This document shows, in pieces, positions 36,101 to 48,700 of a stretch of 64,000 nucleotides of DNA. The translations under genes and the position numbers were made by a program. Origin of the DNA: Protea cynaroides (taxonomy: Eukaryota > Streptophyta > Magnoliopsida > Proteales > Proteaceae); contig CM053265.1 in assembly GCA_028583415.1 (NCBI GenBank), positions 29,274,653 through 29,338,652 of the forward strand, written 5' to 3'. Under the pieces are notes generated by a model, which was given only the letters and a program-made list of their open reading frames with translations, was not told the origin of the DNA and made no database searches. The stretch's first letter is position 1, and every line of letters begins with the position of its first letter.

Positions 36101-39100
36101 AAGCAATGATCAGCACTACGGACAATCTAAGAAGCAGAGGTCGGGGAGAGATCTTTACCGTTTTATTGGAGGGCGTAGGTATTTCAATGCCTACACTTCA
36201 CAGACCAATCTCCGACATTTACACATTGATTGAAGGAGACGAGTGCCTCTCGAGGCCACCAAAGTTGTCGTCAAAAGCTCAGCAAAGAGATCATTTTAAA
36301 TACTATCAATTTCATCGTGACCATGGTTATGATACAGAAGACTGCTGTCACTTAAAGACGGAGATTGAATTTAATCCTATGAGGTTACTATGGCCATTAC
36401 GTTGGCTGCAACTAGTAAGATTTGATTCATGATGAACAGGAACATGCCTCCCTGAAAAAGAGTCGGGCACCATCCGCAATGAGTCCCAAATTCTTTAGAC
36501 TTAAAAGCCCATCATCTCCCAAAGGAGAAGCATTGAGGCGAGATAGACTACCGAAGGGAGGAGCCCCCGTCAAGACGACCAAAGGAAAGGAGACAAAAGG
36601 AGAAAGAGGCCACAACAGGGATATCGTGAAGAAGGCGACAGGCGACCAAATCACCGACCGGATAGTGACCATCATCTGGAGGAAGACGGCACACCATATT
36701 TATTCCATACGTCATTTAGTCATCTCTGCTTCGTTGCGGGTCAGCCCCTTAGAGCTACGCTCCTAGCACTTCATTCAATGACTCTGTGATTGCCCTTTGA
36801 ACAATCAGAATAATGTAAAGCTTGAAGATAAGTTTTGTACTCTATTAATTTCTCAGTCCCTTTAATTAGGTGGGCACTGACTGGTCTTTCAGCCAGAGCG
36901 CCATAAAAACCGTACGTGCGGGTCTCCCCGCATGCGGCTCACGCCATTTGAGGTGGCCTAGCCCAACATTCATTCGCAAATCCTGTACTGAAATTAAGAC
37001 TGCTTGACCTCAGAAGCTAATTCGCGTGTAGTGTAGGCAGCGTGTTTGTTATACCGTTGACTCTATTTATTCATTGATCCAACAAGATATGGTGAAGCCA
37101 AGAATCAAGGGCCCTACTAATGCTAAAGGCCCCTATTTGAGTAAGGCGCACGCAATCTAGTTGCACGCTCCTGTTTCAAAGCATGCTAATGTGTCTTAGT
37201 AATAGGTTTGTGAGCTGATCTACAAGCACCCTTGCTTCTTTGGTTGTAGATCAACTAGGGCGCGAATCCATCAAGCACCTGGGCTCCGTCAAGCTGATCG
37301 TAGAGCACCATTGCGCTAACGCGTGTGCTGTAGTTTTTCAGCTTGATTCTGGCACGCGCCTGACTCTTCGTTGGGCGAAAAGTAGCCTCTATCTGGTCGC
37401 CCTGTTCTGGCGCGCTAGCTGTTGTATATAGTCGGGCCCTTGCTTCTTCAGGTTGAGATACAGATCGTCTTTATATAGTGGGAGGCCTTTTCTTACTGGG
37501 GAGCTCAAGCAAACGATGCCAACTATGGAGCGAAGCCAAAAAAAAGTGAGCGCCTAATGCGAGACGGCTTTTTGGCTTCGCTAGTTAGGGGTTTTTTTCG
37601 CTCCCTCTTTTTCCAAGAATTCATGAGTTGCTCGGAAAAAGCCTTCCATTTCCGTCAAATGCCCGGCCTCCCCTGGCTCTTCCACCATCCGGGCTCCCTT
37701 TCCTCCCTATGCTATGCTCCCCCGGCGCAGTCCTACCACGCTTCATGCTTGCAGCGTTTTCTCCAGACGGTCTTTGCCAGTAGTGCCATACTTCCCGTTG
37801 GCTGTATGGGCGGGTTGTCCCTCGTAGCTGTGTTCTGGTAGGCTATGAATTACAAGAAGATATGTAGTTGAATGAGACAGCAGGCGGGTTACACGTTCCA
37901 CTGTGCCGAGATGTGAGGTGCAAGTGGTGATGATCACCCCAGGGTATGCGCTAGCGCCCTTGACATGCACTCCAAGACTTGCCAACGCTCATGAAAACCA
38001 GGGTCTGTCGGTCCTCCATTCATCTGACCGGAGGTGTGGATAACGAGGCCACCTTCACAACCTTCTCCCTTCTATCCCTATGTTGTAGTAAGGTAGGGCG
38101 GTTCGCTTGAGTTACTCAATTTCCCTGCCTTTTTTTGCCCCGTGCTCATGACATGCTACGGAACCTCAACCGTGCCGGGGGATCAAGCAGCGCATAACTA
38201 GCGGCATAGGAGCTGACTCAGCGTCAGTGGCTTCGTGCCGCACTGAAGTGATCCAATATGCGATTTCGCACTTTCCACCACTTCTCCGTTCATTTCCAAT
38301 ACTGATTGTGAAACACCATGAGCAGCAGGATGTTGAGGTCCGGAATTCGAAGTGAAATTTTTGATTTGTCTGTTCCTAGTCGTCATGGGAAAGAAAGGCA
38401 GAAATAAGAAAGTGATTATTGCCTGAGAGCTTGTCAGTACCACCAGTACCAGAAATGCATATCCTTCGCACCAAACCCCCCCCCCCTCTCCCCCCCCTCG
38501 CTTCCCCTCCCCCCCCCCCCTCCCCCTGTTTTCTATTTTAATCTTAAATTTTTTTCTTTTTTTTTTATTTCTGTTCCCCTTCTTTCTTCTTTTAAGTATA
38601 ATACCATGCCCCCGTCCTTATCTTCCCACACCATCATCCTCCTTTTTTTTTGGGAAAAATTTTTTTCCCCCCCTTTTTTCCCTTCTTTTTTGAAAGAAAG
38701 CGGCAGCTAAAGCAAATCTAAAGCTTAGTTGCTTTTTGCTTCTTATTCTTAGCCAACCAACCACTTGGTACCAAACAACTGGTTAGCTGTTGCACTTTCA
38801 AAGTAGAAGAGTGGTCTCTTAGAAGTGGTAGTGTAAGAAGCGCGCTATCCTCTTTGTCTTGAAAGAAAGTGAGTAAACGTAAACGTTAGGGGCGATAGCG
38901 AAGGTGTAATAAGCTGGCCTCTTAAGAAAGAAAGTCAGAAAGTCCCCAATTGAACTAGAAAGAATAAGATTTTGTATTTCCTTGTCTCAGAATAGAATAG
39001 AACATATGATTGAATGAAGTGGCTAGCGTGGCGAGAAAAAGAAGTGGTTGGTCCCATGCACCATGCCTGCTGCCTGCTCTTGTCATGTAGGCTCCCCACA

Positions 39101-42100
39101 CTGAATAACGTGGGGGCTGTTTGCCTTTGGCAAAGATGGGGAAAACTTGCTTGTTGACCCCTTCCTATGGACGACAAAAAAAAAGCAGGGTGCTCCCTTT
39201 TACTCATCTATATCTATAGGGCGTATAAGACAGGATTTGTGGCATTCAAGGTTTGTATAAGCGATAAAATTGGTGCCCTTGTACCTGTTTTAGTTCTGGT
39301 AGGGCTCCTATTCTATCTAAGCGGGTGTGTGGTTCGGCTGAAGGAAGGGCAACCGTTCAGAATGCAAGGCGTGTGTGGAAGCGAGCAGGTAGGAATGAAG
39401 GCTGCGAACGAGACAATTTGCCACCTAGTGTAGTGGTGCTTTAACCACATAAATCAGGAATATAGAAAGAAAAATTTGATGAGAAAGAGATACATAATAG
39501 ATTAAGTTATATATGAGGAAGCGAAGAGGCCAGCGAAGAAAAGCTGATTGTAGACCACCCTTTTATATATGGTGGTCTACGATCAGCTCGACCGCCGGGA
39601 GAGAGTGGTCTATGATCAGCTAGCTCAGCCGTTGCTTGGTTGCTGGGCTTCCTTTCTGTAGCTTCTTAGGAAGATCTTAGACTTGGTCTATTTACTAAAA
39701 AATAAGCGAAGTGGACTTTGCCTTGAATGAACGATTTTTTCTTAAGATACCATCGATCGAAACCCGGACCATAAGAGCCATAAACAAAGTACAAAATCTC
39801 CTCAAATTGATACTTGCTTTTTGGGCGAGAGCTCTCACTCTGCTTTTCTTTCTATTCAATTGAATTTTCATGAGAGCCGCCTTTCTTATTCTAAGAAAAT
39901 ATCCTTTCGATTTGATTTTGATTGATTGAAGAGCTGAGCGCTTGTCTGTTATACGAAAAAAGATCCGCTTCTAAATAGTAGTTTGTGTGAAAATTAGGGC
40001 GCCGAAGGTGCATGCTATATCCTTTTCGGTGTGATAGCCCCAATCCACGTACAATGTCGTCAAGAAAGTTCTGGTTGACTCTGGGAGCTCGATAGATATC
40101 ATCTATTGTCATGCGTACCAAAGGATGCAACTTATCAAAAAAAACCTGAAACCCATGCAGTTTCACCTGATCAGCTTCTATGGGACATCGTACAGGTAAA
40201 AGGAAGTGTCAGGTTCATGGTCAAAGTTGGGTCTCTTCCTCAGATCATGATCATCGTCATGAATTTTCTGGTATTAGACGTCTCATCTTCGCACAACACC
40301 ATCATCGTTAGACCCGGGTTGAACAAGTTGTGAGCTTGTGTATTTACCTGCCATCTTGTGATGAAGTTTCCAACCTCCGTGGGGTCGGAGAATGTAGAGC
40401 AGACCGCTGGTGGCAAGACAATTCTATGCCAATGTGCTCCGATTAGAAAAGAAGGTCAAGGAAACCTGCCCTTGTTAATCGAGGATCTCAGGGATGACCC
40501 TAAGCAACAGAGCGGCGCTCCTACTAAGGAGCTCATCCCGATTGAGCTAAATGTAGGACAAGCTAACCGAACCATCCAAATAGTTGCAATGCTACAAGGA
40601 ATGTAGAAGGACGAGTGGGTTGACTTCCGGAGATCCAACATGGACATTCGCATGGTTGGTGGCAGATATGCCCAGCATTCCGAGGAGTGTAATAGAGCAC
40701 CACCTTAGTGTTGACCCCTAAAGCCGACCAATTAGGAAAAACATGACGTTCTCACCAGCCTGACAACTCATCATCGACAAAGAAGAGGATAAGCTCCTGG
40801 GAGCTGGGTTCATCCATGATGTGCACTGTCCAGAGTGGGTTTCGAATGTCGTGCTGGTTTAGAAGCTGGATCGCCGATGGAGGATTTGCATTGATTTCTC
40901 CGATTTCAACAAGGCCTGTCCCAAAGATAGTTTTCTGGTGCCTTAGATCGATCAGTGCATAAACACCACCGGAGGTCATGAGTTGCTGAGTTTCATGGAC
41001 ACCTACTTTGGGTACAACCAAATCCAGATGGACAAGGTTGACGTACAGAAAACTGCGTTTGTCACCAATTGTGGATTATTCTGTTACGACGTGATGCCTT
41101 TCGGCTTGAAAAATGCAGGGGCGACCTATCAACGGTTGGTCAACCGAATTTTCGAAGGCCAGATTGGTCGAAACATGGAAGTCTATGTCGACAAGATGCT
41201 CATTAAAAGTATTTTTGGAAGAAAGCACATTGAAAATCTAGCCGAAACCTTCGGCGTCTTGAGGAAACATCAAATGAGGTTCATGGATTCAAATCGTTGC
41301 AATTGCGCCTTTGGTGTAACATTTAGAAAATTTCTCGGCTTCATGGATTCAAATCTTTGCATCGAAGCACACCTTACAAAAATCACGCCATCTTCGACAT
41401 GGAACTATGCTGCCCAGATCTAGAAATCTGCCAAAGCCACATATTCTCAAGTGGGAAACTATGTTTTGATTTATGCGGTCCAGAAGAAGATCACGGCAAC
41501 TGTACAGAATGAATTGACTGTATATGAGCATTATACTAAGCTCTAAAGTCTTTGGCAAACTATGGATTTTTATGATGGTTTTCATGCCAAGTGTGATGCA
41601 GATGCAACCCAAAACAAAAAAAGAAATGAACAGCATAGGGTTTAGACTTTCTTAGTAGGTCTGAATGTTGAATTAGATCCCATTCGATTTCAGATCCTCA
41701 ACAAGGACCCCTTTCCATCTTTGGAACAAGCATATGTAATGGTGCAACTTGAAGACCAACGGCGAACCATGATGCTCTTCCTAGCTGTTCCCACAAGATC
41801 AACTCTTCAGACTTCAGCACCTCACTAGGTAACTTCAACCACTCCTGGCTCGAAGGAACCTGTGACATGTGACCTTGGCACACAAAAGACACTTGTTGGA
41901 AGCTCCATGGGAAGCCGACAGATTTCGAAGCCAAGCGAAAAGATAAGCAAAGAAACAGGTTTTCCAAGGGCCCTTAGGCACACGAAACTACCTCCCAGTG
42001 GGCCGAAGCCTCTACTACATCTTCTGGAGACATTCAACAAATACTTCAGGCAATCAGTCGTCTGCTACAGCCATTTGCTGCTTCTGGATCATCATTTGCA

Positions 42101-42684
42101 TCTGCTCTTGCCATTTCCCATAATCCAGGTTCGAATTTTGCCTATTCAGGTATGTGCTTTAGTGCATCCACTGTCTCTAATCATTGGATTATTGACTCTG
42201 GGGCTACGGATCACATGACTGGTAACTCTGATTCTTTCTCTCATTTTGTTTTTGTCCCTGAAACTAATCCTGTACGTGTAGCTGATGGGACCCTATCCTC
42301 TGTATCTGGAAAAGGTTCCATCAAATGCACCTATAATTTAACTTTGCAGTCTGTTCTCCATGTTCCTAAATTTTCTCTCAATCTCTTGTCAATTAGTCAG
42401 ATTACTTCTACTTTAAACTACAAAGTTATGTTTTTTCCATCTCATTGTTTGTTTCAGGATTTGGCAACAGAGAGGATGATTGGATATGGTAGGTGCAGGG
42501 AGGCTTGTACTTGCTTGAAGACGGTTTCTATCCTTCAGTTTCTGCTCCTGTTTCCGCAAACCCTGCTCTTCACCTTGATCCGACATCCTCCGATCTGCAT
42601 CGATGGCACCAACGTCTTGGCCAGCCCTCTTTTACTATTTTGTCAAGTTTATTTCTTTCATTAGCAAATAAATGTAAACAAGAC

Positions 42685-42716
<32 letters not shown>

Positions 42717-45700
42717 GTGAAGCTTGTATTTTGGCTAAACAAACTTGGTCTTCATATCGTCCGTCTCTTACACGGAGTAGTACTCCTTTTCATATGGTCC
42801 ATTCTGATGTTTGGGGACCAGCTCGTATTGTTTCTAGCACTGGTCATAGATGGTTTGTCACTTTCGTTGATTGCTATTCCCATACTACTTGGGTATATCT
42901 TATGCATCATAAAAGTAAAGTTTTTACATGTTTTTGCCATTTCCATCATATGGTTTAAATCCAATTTGGAGCTACACTCCAGATCCTCCGGAGTGACAAT
43001 GGACGGGAATATCTCGAGGGGGCCTTTTAGACTTACCTTGGCGATAATGGCATCATCCGCCAGACAAGTTGCGTCGACACTCTTGCACAAAATGGCGTGG
43101 CTAAACGAAAGAATCGACACTTCCTTGAAGTAGCTCGTGCCTCGTTGTTTGCCAGGAATGTTCCACCGCAGTTTTGGAGTGATGTCGTTCTTACTGCTCC
43201 GTATCTCATTAACCGTGTTCTTACCCATGTCCTCAACCACCACTCTCCTTTAGACCTCTTACTCAATAACACTACCTATATTATTCCTCCTAAGGTCTTT
43301 GGTTGTGTGTGTTATGTGTGCAACCATCAATCTCTAGCAAAACTTGAACCCTGTGGTTTTTTTTGTCTTTTTTTTTGGGTTATTCTCCAACCTAGAAGGG
43401 ATATTGATGTTACCACCCTCCTACCCATCGCCACTTTGTCTCCATGGATGTTTAATTTTATAAACATCTTCCCTACTTTCTTCCGTCCAATCTTCGGGGG
43501 GAGTCACTGTTACAAGAAGATGGTCCGATGATTGAATCTATGGCTTCTCCACTTTAAGGGGAGATCATAGATTCATTAGCAAATGCTTCTCCTGTATCAC
43601 CGTCGCTTGATGAAACCTTGGCTGAACCTGACACTAAAGATGAACCACCTGCACTTATACCTATACCCCTGCTGAAACTGCTGCTGAACCTGTTGATCCC
43701 ACACTATAGGTTTATACCCGGACCAGACTCAAGAAAGGATAGGCCTCTTCTACTACAATTGCACCTACACACATCCCTTCATCAACTTTGGAATCAGAGA
43801 CTATGACAGAGGATGAGATACTTTAGCCTGGTAAGACTTCTTCTTCTGAGTCTAATTTAGATGTTCTTATTGCTCTTAGGAAAAGTACTAAGTCTTGTAC
43901 TCAACATCCTTTGTCCCATATAACTCCCTTTCTTCATATCGTGCTTTTGTTTCTACATTATTGTCTGTGTTCATTCCTAAACATTGGCAGGATGTAATTC
44001 AAGATGTGAAATGGAAAATAGCAATGGTTGAGGAGATGAATGCCTTGATGAAAAAAGAGACTTGGAATCTGGTAAACTTTTCGACAGGGAAGAAATCGGT
44101 TGGTTGCAAGTGGGTCTTTGCCATCAAGCAGAAAGAAGATGGTTCCATAGATAGATACAAGGCCAGACTCGTTACTCGTGGGTTCACTCAGACATATGGG
44201 ATTGATTACCAGGAGACATTTGCACCAGTGGCTAAAATGACCACTATTAGGTTAATTTTAGCACGTGCTGTTTATTTTGACTAGGATCTGCAACAGTTAG
44301 ATGTCAAGAACACCTTCCTCCATGGAGAGCTAGAAGAGGAAGTCTACATGGATGTCCCTCCAGGATTTGAATTGTCCGCTACTACAGGAAAAGTCTGCAA
44401 GTTGAAGAAATCTTTGTATGGACTAAAACAATCTCCTAGGGACCTGGTTTGGACGATTCCACCGAGCTATGATATTTGCCGGGTACAAACAGAGTAATGT
44501 TGATGATACCCTATTCATCAAACATAAGCATGGTAAGATCACTATTCTCATTGTTTACCTTAATGATATTGTTCTTACGGATAGTGATGATGAGGAAATT
44601 AAGCATCTGAAGGACTTCTTGGGCAAGGAGTTCGAAGTTAAAGACCTTGGAAAGTTGAGATATTTCCTTGGTATTAAAGTAACACGTTCCACCAAGGGTA
44701 TTTTTCTGTCTCAAAGGAAGTACATACTTGGCCTTCTCACAGAAACAGGTCTCTTAGGGTGTAGGCCATGTGATACACCAATTGACCCAAATGAGAAATT
44801 GCAAGGAAAAGTAGGTACACCTGTAGATAAAGGACAGTATCAATGATTAGTGGGTAAGTTGATATATCTGTCACATACCCGACTTGATATAGCATTTGCA
44901 GTTAGCTTGGTGAGTCAATTTATACGTGATCCATACTTGTCGCATATGGATGCTGTGCTTTGGATTTTGCATTATCTCAAATCTACCCCTGGAAGAGGAA
45001 TATTACTCTCTTCAAGGGGTCACTTTAGAATAGATGCCTACACTGATGCAGATTGGATAGGAAATTTAGATCAGAGATCGACCTCAGGATATTGTACCTT
45101 CATGGGAGGAAATGTAGTTACTTGGCATAGCAAGAAGTAGCATGTGGTTGCCCATTCTAGTGCTGAAGCAGAGTCTAGAGCCATGGTTTAGGGAATCTGT
45201 GAGTTATTATGGTTAAGGGGACTACTCTAGGATTTGGGGTTTTGTTCTACAACACCTATGAGGTTGTAATGTGATAATAAAATTGCAATCAGTATTGCTC
45301 ATAATCTGGTACAACATGACCGGACCAAACATGTAGAAATTGATCGTCACTTTATCAAGGAAAAGTTGGAGAGAGGACAGGTCTGTGTTCCCTATGTTAC
45401 CTCTGGTGATCAGTTGGTAGATATCTTCACAAAATGACTTCCAAGGAAACAGTTTCATCTTGTGTTATCCAAGTTGTGCATGACAGATATACACGCCCCA
45501 ACTTGAGGGGGAGTGTTGAGAGATCGTATGGTCCACGTGGATTAACCATCATGTGGTTTAGATTAAGTTATCTTTATGTCTAGATTCATTGTACTACTTG
45601 TATTGTACATTTGTACTACCTGTATAACCCTCATTGTACTACCTGTGTTGTATTACCTATATTCATTCTCACATTATAAATAAGAGGATCTCTATCTATT

Positions 45701-48700
45701 GGAAGACATGTCATTCCATTCATTGTTTCTACAATTATCAAGTACATCCTAAAGATCATTCTCTCCAAGTTTGAAGATCAATCAAAGGTTGGATTTTTAG
45801 ATAAGTGCAATTTTCTAAAAAAGTTTCTATTCTGTTTTTTTTTTTGGATTGGTTTGAGAAAAGATCTTGCTGCAAGGGGGAATATTGTGCCAGTCTTTCC
45901 TAAATTCCCCTTTACCATCAATCCCACTCCATCTTGGTCCTCATAAACCAACTGTTGAAGAAGATCTTGTCTTGCCAGGACATCTGGAGGTGAGTTGTCA
46001 GTCGGGCCATGGAGTTGGGATTGTTCGACATCAACTACAAGCCCAGGATAACCATCAATGAACGAGCCTTGGCCGACTTCCTCGTGGAAAGTACGATCAC
46101 CGAGGAGATCGAAGCACTTACATCTTCACCAAAAGAATCAAGTTTTGTGATCGACTTACTTGCATGTACTCTATATGTGGATGGGTCCTCTAGCTACAAA
46201 GAAAGTGGGGCCTCTACCTCTGCAGCAGATGTCCAGCCCACTACTGTTCGCATAATGGGGGATGGACATCCTTGGATCATTCAAGCCATAATGGGGGATG
46301 GACATCCTCGGATCATTCAAGCCGGGTGGCCACCAACGAATGTTTCTTGTCGTTGCCATCAACAATTTTACAAAGTGGGTCGAGGTTGAAGCAGTTGCTT
46401 AGATAACGGAAGCAAAGACCCACGAGTTCTTAAAACTCTCAGTAGTGTACCATTACAGACTACCGTGAACATTCATCACGGACAATGAAAAGCAATTTGA
46501 TAACTTCGCCTTCGCCGAATTCTATACTGAACATGGGATAGAGCACAAGAAAACCTCGGTGGTGCATCCTCAAGTCAACGGGCAAACAAGGTAACCAACC
46601 GGATCATCCTTTATGATCTAAGCAGACGGTTGGGCGATTTTAGGTGCAAGTGGGTTGACAAACTTCCCCATGTCATATGGGCATACTGAACTACCAGTCG
46701 AACAACTAGAGAAACACCCTTCATGCTGGCATTCGGTATCGAGGCAGTAATTCTTGTGGAAATCATGGAGCCTTCACATCACGTATAACATTTTTAATAA
46801 GCAACCAATGATGGAGGACTTTGAGTAAGTTTAGATCTCTTGGTAGAAGTAAGGGAGCGTGCACAAGTTTGAGCCACAGTCTATCAACAGTAGGCCGCTT
46901 GTGCATCAATAAGCCAACGTTCCGAACGGGAGACCTCGTACTATAGAAGACCTCGGTGTCCGACCCAACACATCAGGCAAAGCTTACATCCAATTAGCTA
47001 GGAACATACCTGGTCACAAGTGCTAAGACGCCAGAATCCTACCACTTGTCCACATTGGACGGCAAGGAGATACCCTGTACTTGGAAATCTTAGAATCTAA
47101 GGAAGTTCTACTAGTAGCTACCATGTATTTAGTACGTCCTACTATCAATGCATTGGACAGTTCTTAATGTAATAAGATGAGGGTCGAATGTTACACCCCA
47201 AAAACCATACCGATGCTCACGACACAAAGATCAATCAAAATAATGGTAGCAGCCAACAACAAAGAAGAGAAGACAAAGCAATAAAACTTTTATTCACAAA
47301 AACTTACAAGATGGAGAGGTCCAAAAGATCCAAGGTCACGGCCTGAAGAGATCGAAAAGATCTCCCAAAGCATTAAAGGACATGACCCGAGGAGGCAACA
47401 AAGAAAAAGGAAGCAAATGGCACAGCCATGGGTAGAATTGAAAACCCTGCACCCATCACCATTACAAAGAGGATCCAAGGACTAGTGCTGGAAAACAACA
47501 CCTTGGTGGGGTAAACAACGATCGAGTATGAAGGGGAACAATCCTGATCAGCACCAAACAGCACAAGGACCCGTGTGAAAAGGCAAGGAAACACAGCGGT
47601 ACCATGCCTGATCGTCGGCTGATGAGGTGAAGCCCATGGAAGGAAGCGCTGGAAGGATTTCTGCAGCTATGCGTCGGTTGATGGTGGTCAAGCTCCCCTT
47701 TGAGGTGTGACAACACTACCACCTAGGAAATGACACTGAAGAGCTTCCTCCCTCAAAATCTTTTGGGAATCGGTAGGCCGATTGGAGTGCCTGAACACCC
47801 CGACTCTGGAACTAAGGTAACCTAAACGCTCCAAATTAGAACTGCAAACGGATTGACGAACCCCAGCTGAAGGATCAATATAGTCATGGTATGGAATCTC
47901 ATTTCCACTTTCTATTATCTCCAAGCACCGCCCTTATTCAGTCCCCATTATCTCCCTCCAAGAACAATGGCAAAACTCGTCAAAAAGTAAGGCTAGATGC
48001 TTGAAGCGCAACCTTATGAAAAGATTAAATAGAGCCCTTCGGAGGGAGATGGAGTGCGCCCATCGGTGCTAGCATGTTGCATATCCCAGAGATGCACTTG
48101 TTGTCGATCATTTAGCAGTCCGTCGCCTGCCAGCCCAGGCAGAAGACAAGACAACACACCTTACCCCTTGGGAAGGGGTGATGACTTAAATATGGCGTGA
48201 AACGTCCCATCCATTAACTACCAAGAAAAAGCTGGAGGAAATTTGTTAGGCACACCCCTTTATGGCTGTACATCCACGGAATCACACAAGCTATAATGAC
48301 AAGAAGACAATCACACAAAATTTGGTTGTTTAGAACTCTTCCCAACATTAAACTATTTGCATCAATTTTTATGTCTTTGGCTATCTCTAATTTAATTAAC
48401 ACTAAAGAATAGGAAACCAATGAAAGAGAGTGAATCAAATGGGGTTAACACTAAAGATAGGAAACCAATGAAGGAGACTGAAACTAAAGAGAGAAAACCA
48501 AAAAAAACTCCAATCAAATGCCTTAATTTTGATCTCAATCTGCTGTCCTCATTGAGAAGCCTCCCGAGTGTTTTAACTTTTAACCAATTGATCTTTTAAG
48601 ATCTGACACTAGTATGACCATTCTCTACCCCTTGCTCCTGAACCTTGATCTGGTCCATCAATTTTCCTGAAGTTGCTAGTTTCTATCCTACATCACTAGG

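Larger units (their letters stand above)
36850..40025. other. Mitochondrial DNA insertion (NUMT) in the Tat-like element
   Basis: Left of 36850 and right of 40025 the sequence is the gypsy gag-protease region; between them it is typical plant mitochondrial DNA. It includes nad7 exon 1 with group II intron sequence, a stretch with CCGTACGTGCGGGTCTCCCC near 36912, and spacer repeats (GGTCTACGATCAGCTCGAC). The frames at 37240-37841 and 39167-39433 have no known product. Limits are good to about 30 bp. Confidence 0.82.
41385..45733 (+). mobile_element. 5'-truncated Ty1/copia retrotransposon
   Basis: In + order: a gag remnant of the UBN2 type (41390-41830), protease, integrase, RT and RNase H (the copia order), then a polypurine tract (TTGAGGGGGAG) and a 220-bp 3' LTR (45514-45733). 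No 5' LTR or primer site exists: the element starts inside gag against gypsy RT sequence. Stops, shifts and a T run at about 42689-42716 break every frame. Confidence 0.87.
33740..47192 (+). mobile_element. Decayed Ty3/gypsy element of the Tat/Retand-like group, hosting two large insertions
   Basis: In + order: LTR-like start with TGTTGGGAGTAAATTATA (33880; an 88-bp relative at 33792), gag (35574-36435), protease (40030-40160), RT (40860-41370), RNase H (about 45970-46220), integrase (46340-46800) and its C-terminal part to about 47110. A mitochondrial block (36850-40025) and a copia element (about 41385-45733) split it. Stops and shifts occur throughout. The lineage call rests on the gag knuckle-like [14 protein letters not shown] pattern and the RT wording. 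LTR limits are uncertain: no clear 3' copy of the 33880 start was found. Confidence 0.75.

Noticed and set aside
47290..47924. Overlapping minus-strand frames of 62-86 codons as a spliced gene
   Set aside because: There is no consistent frame, domain or splice pattern; the sequence adjoins a retrotransposon end.
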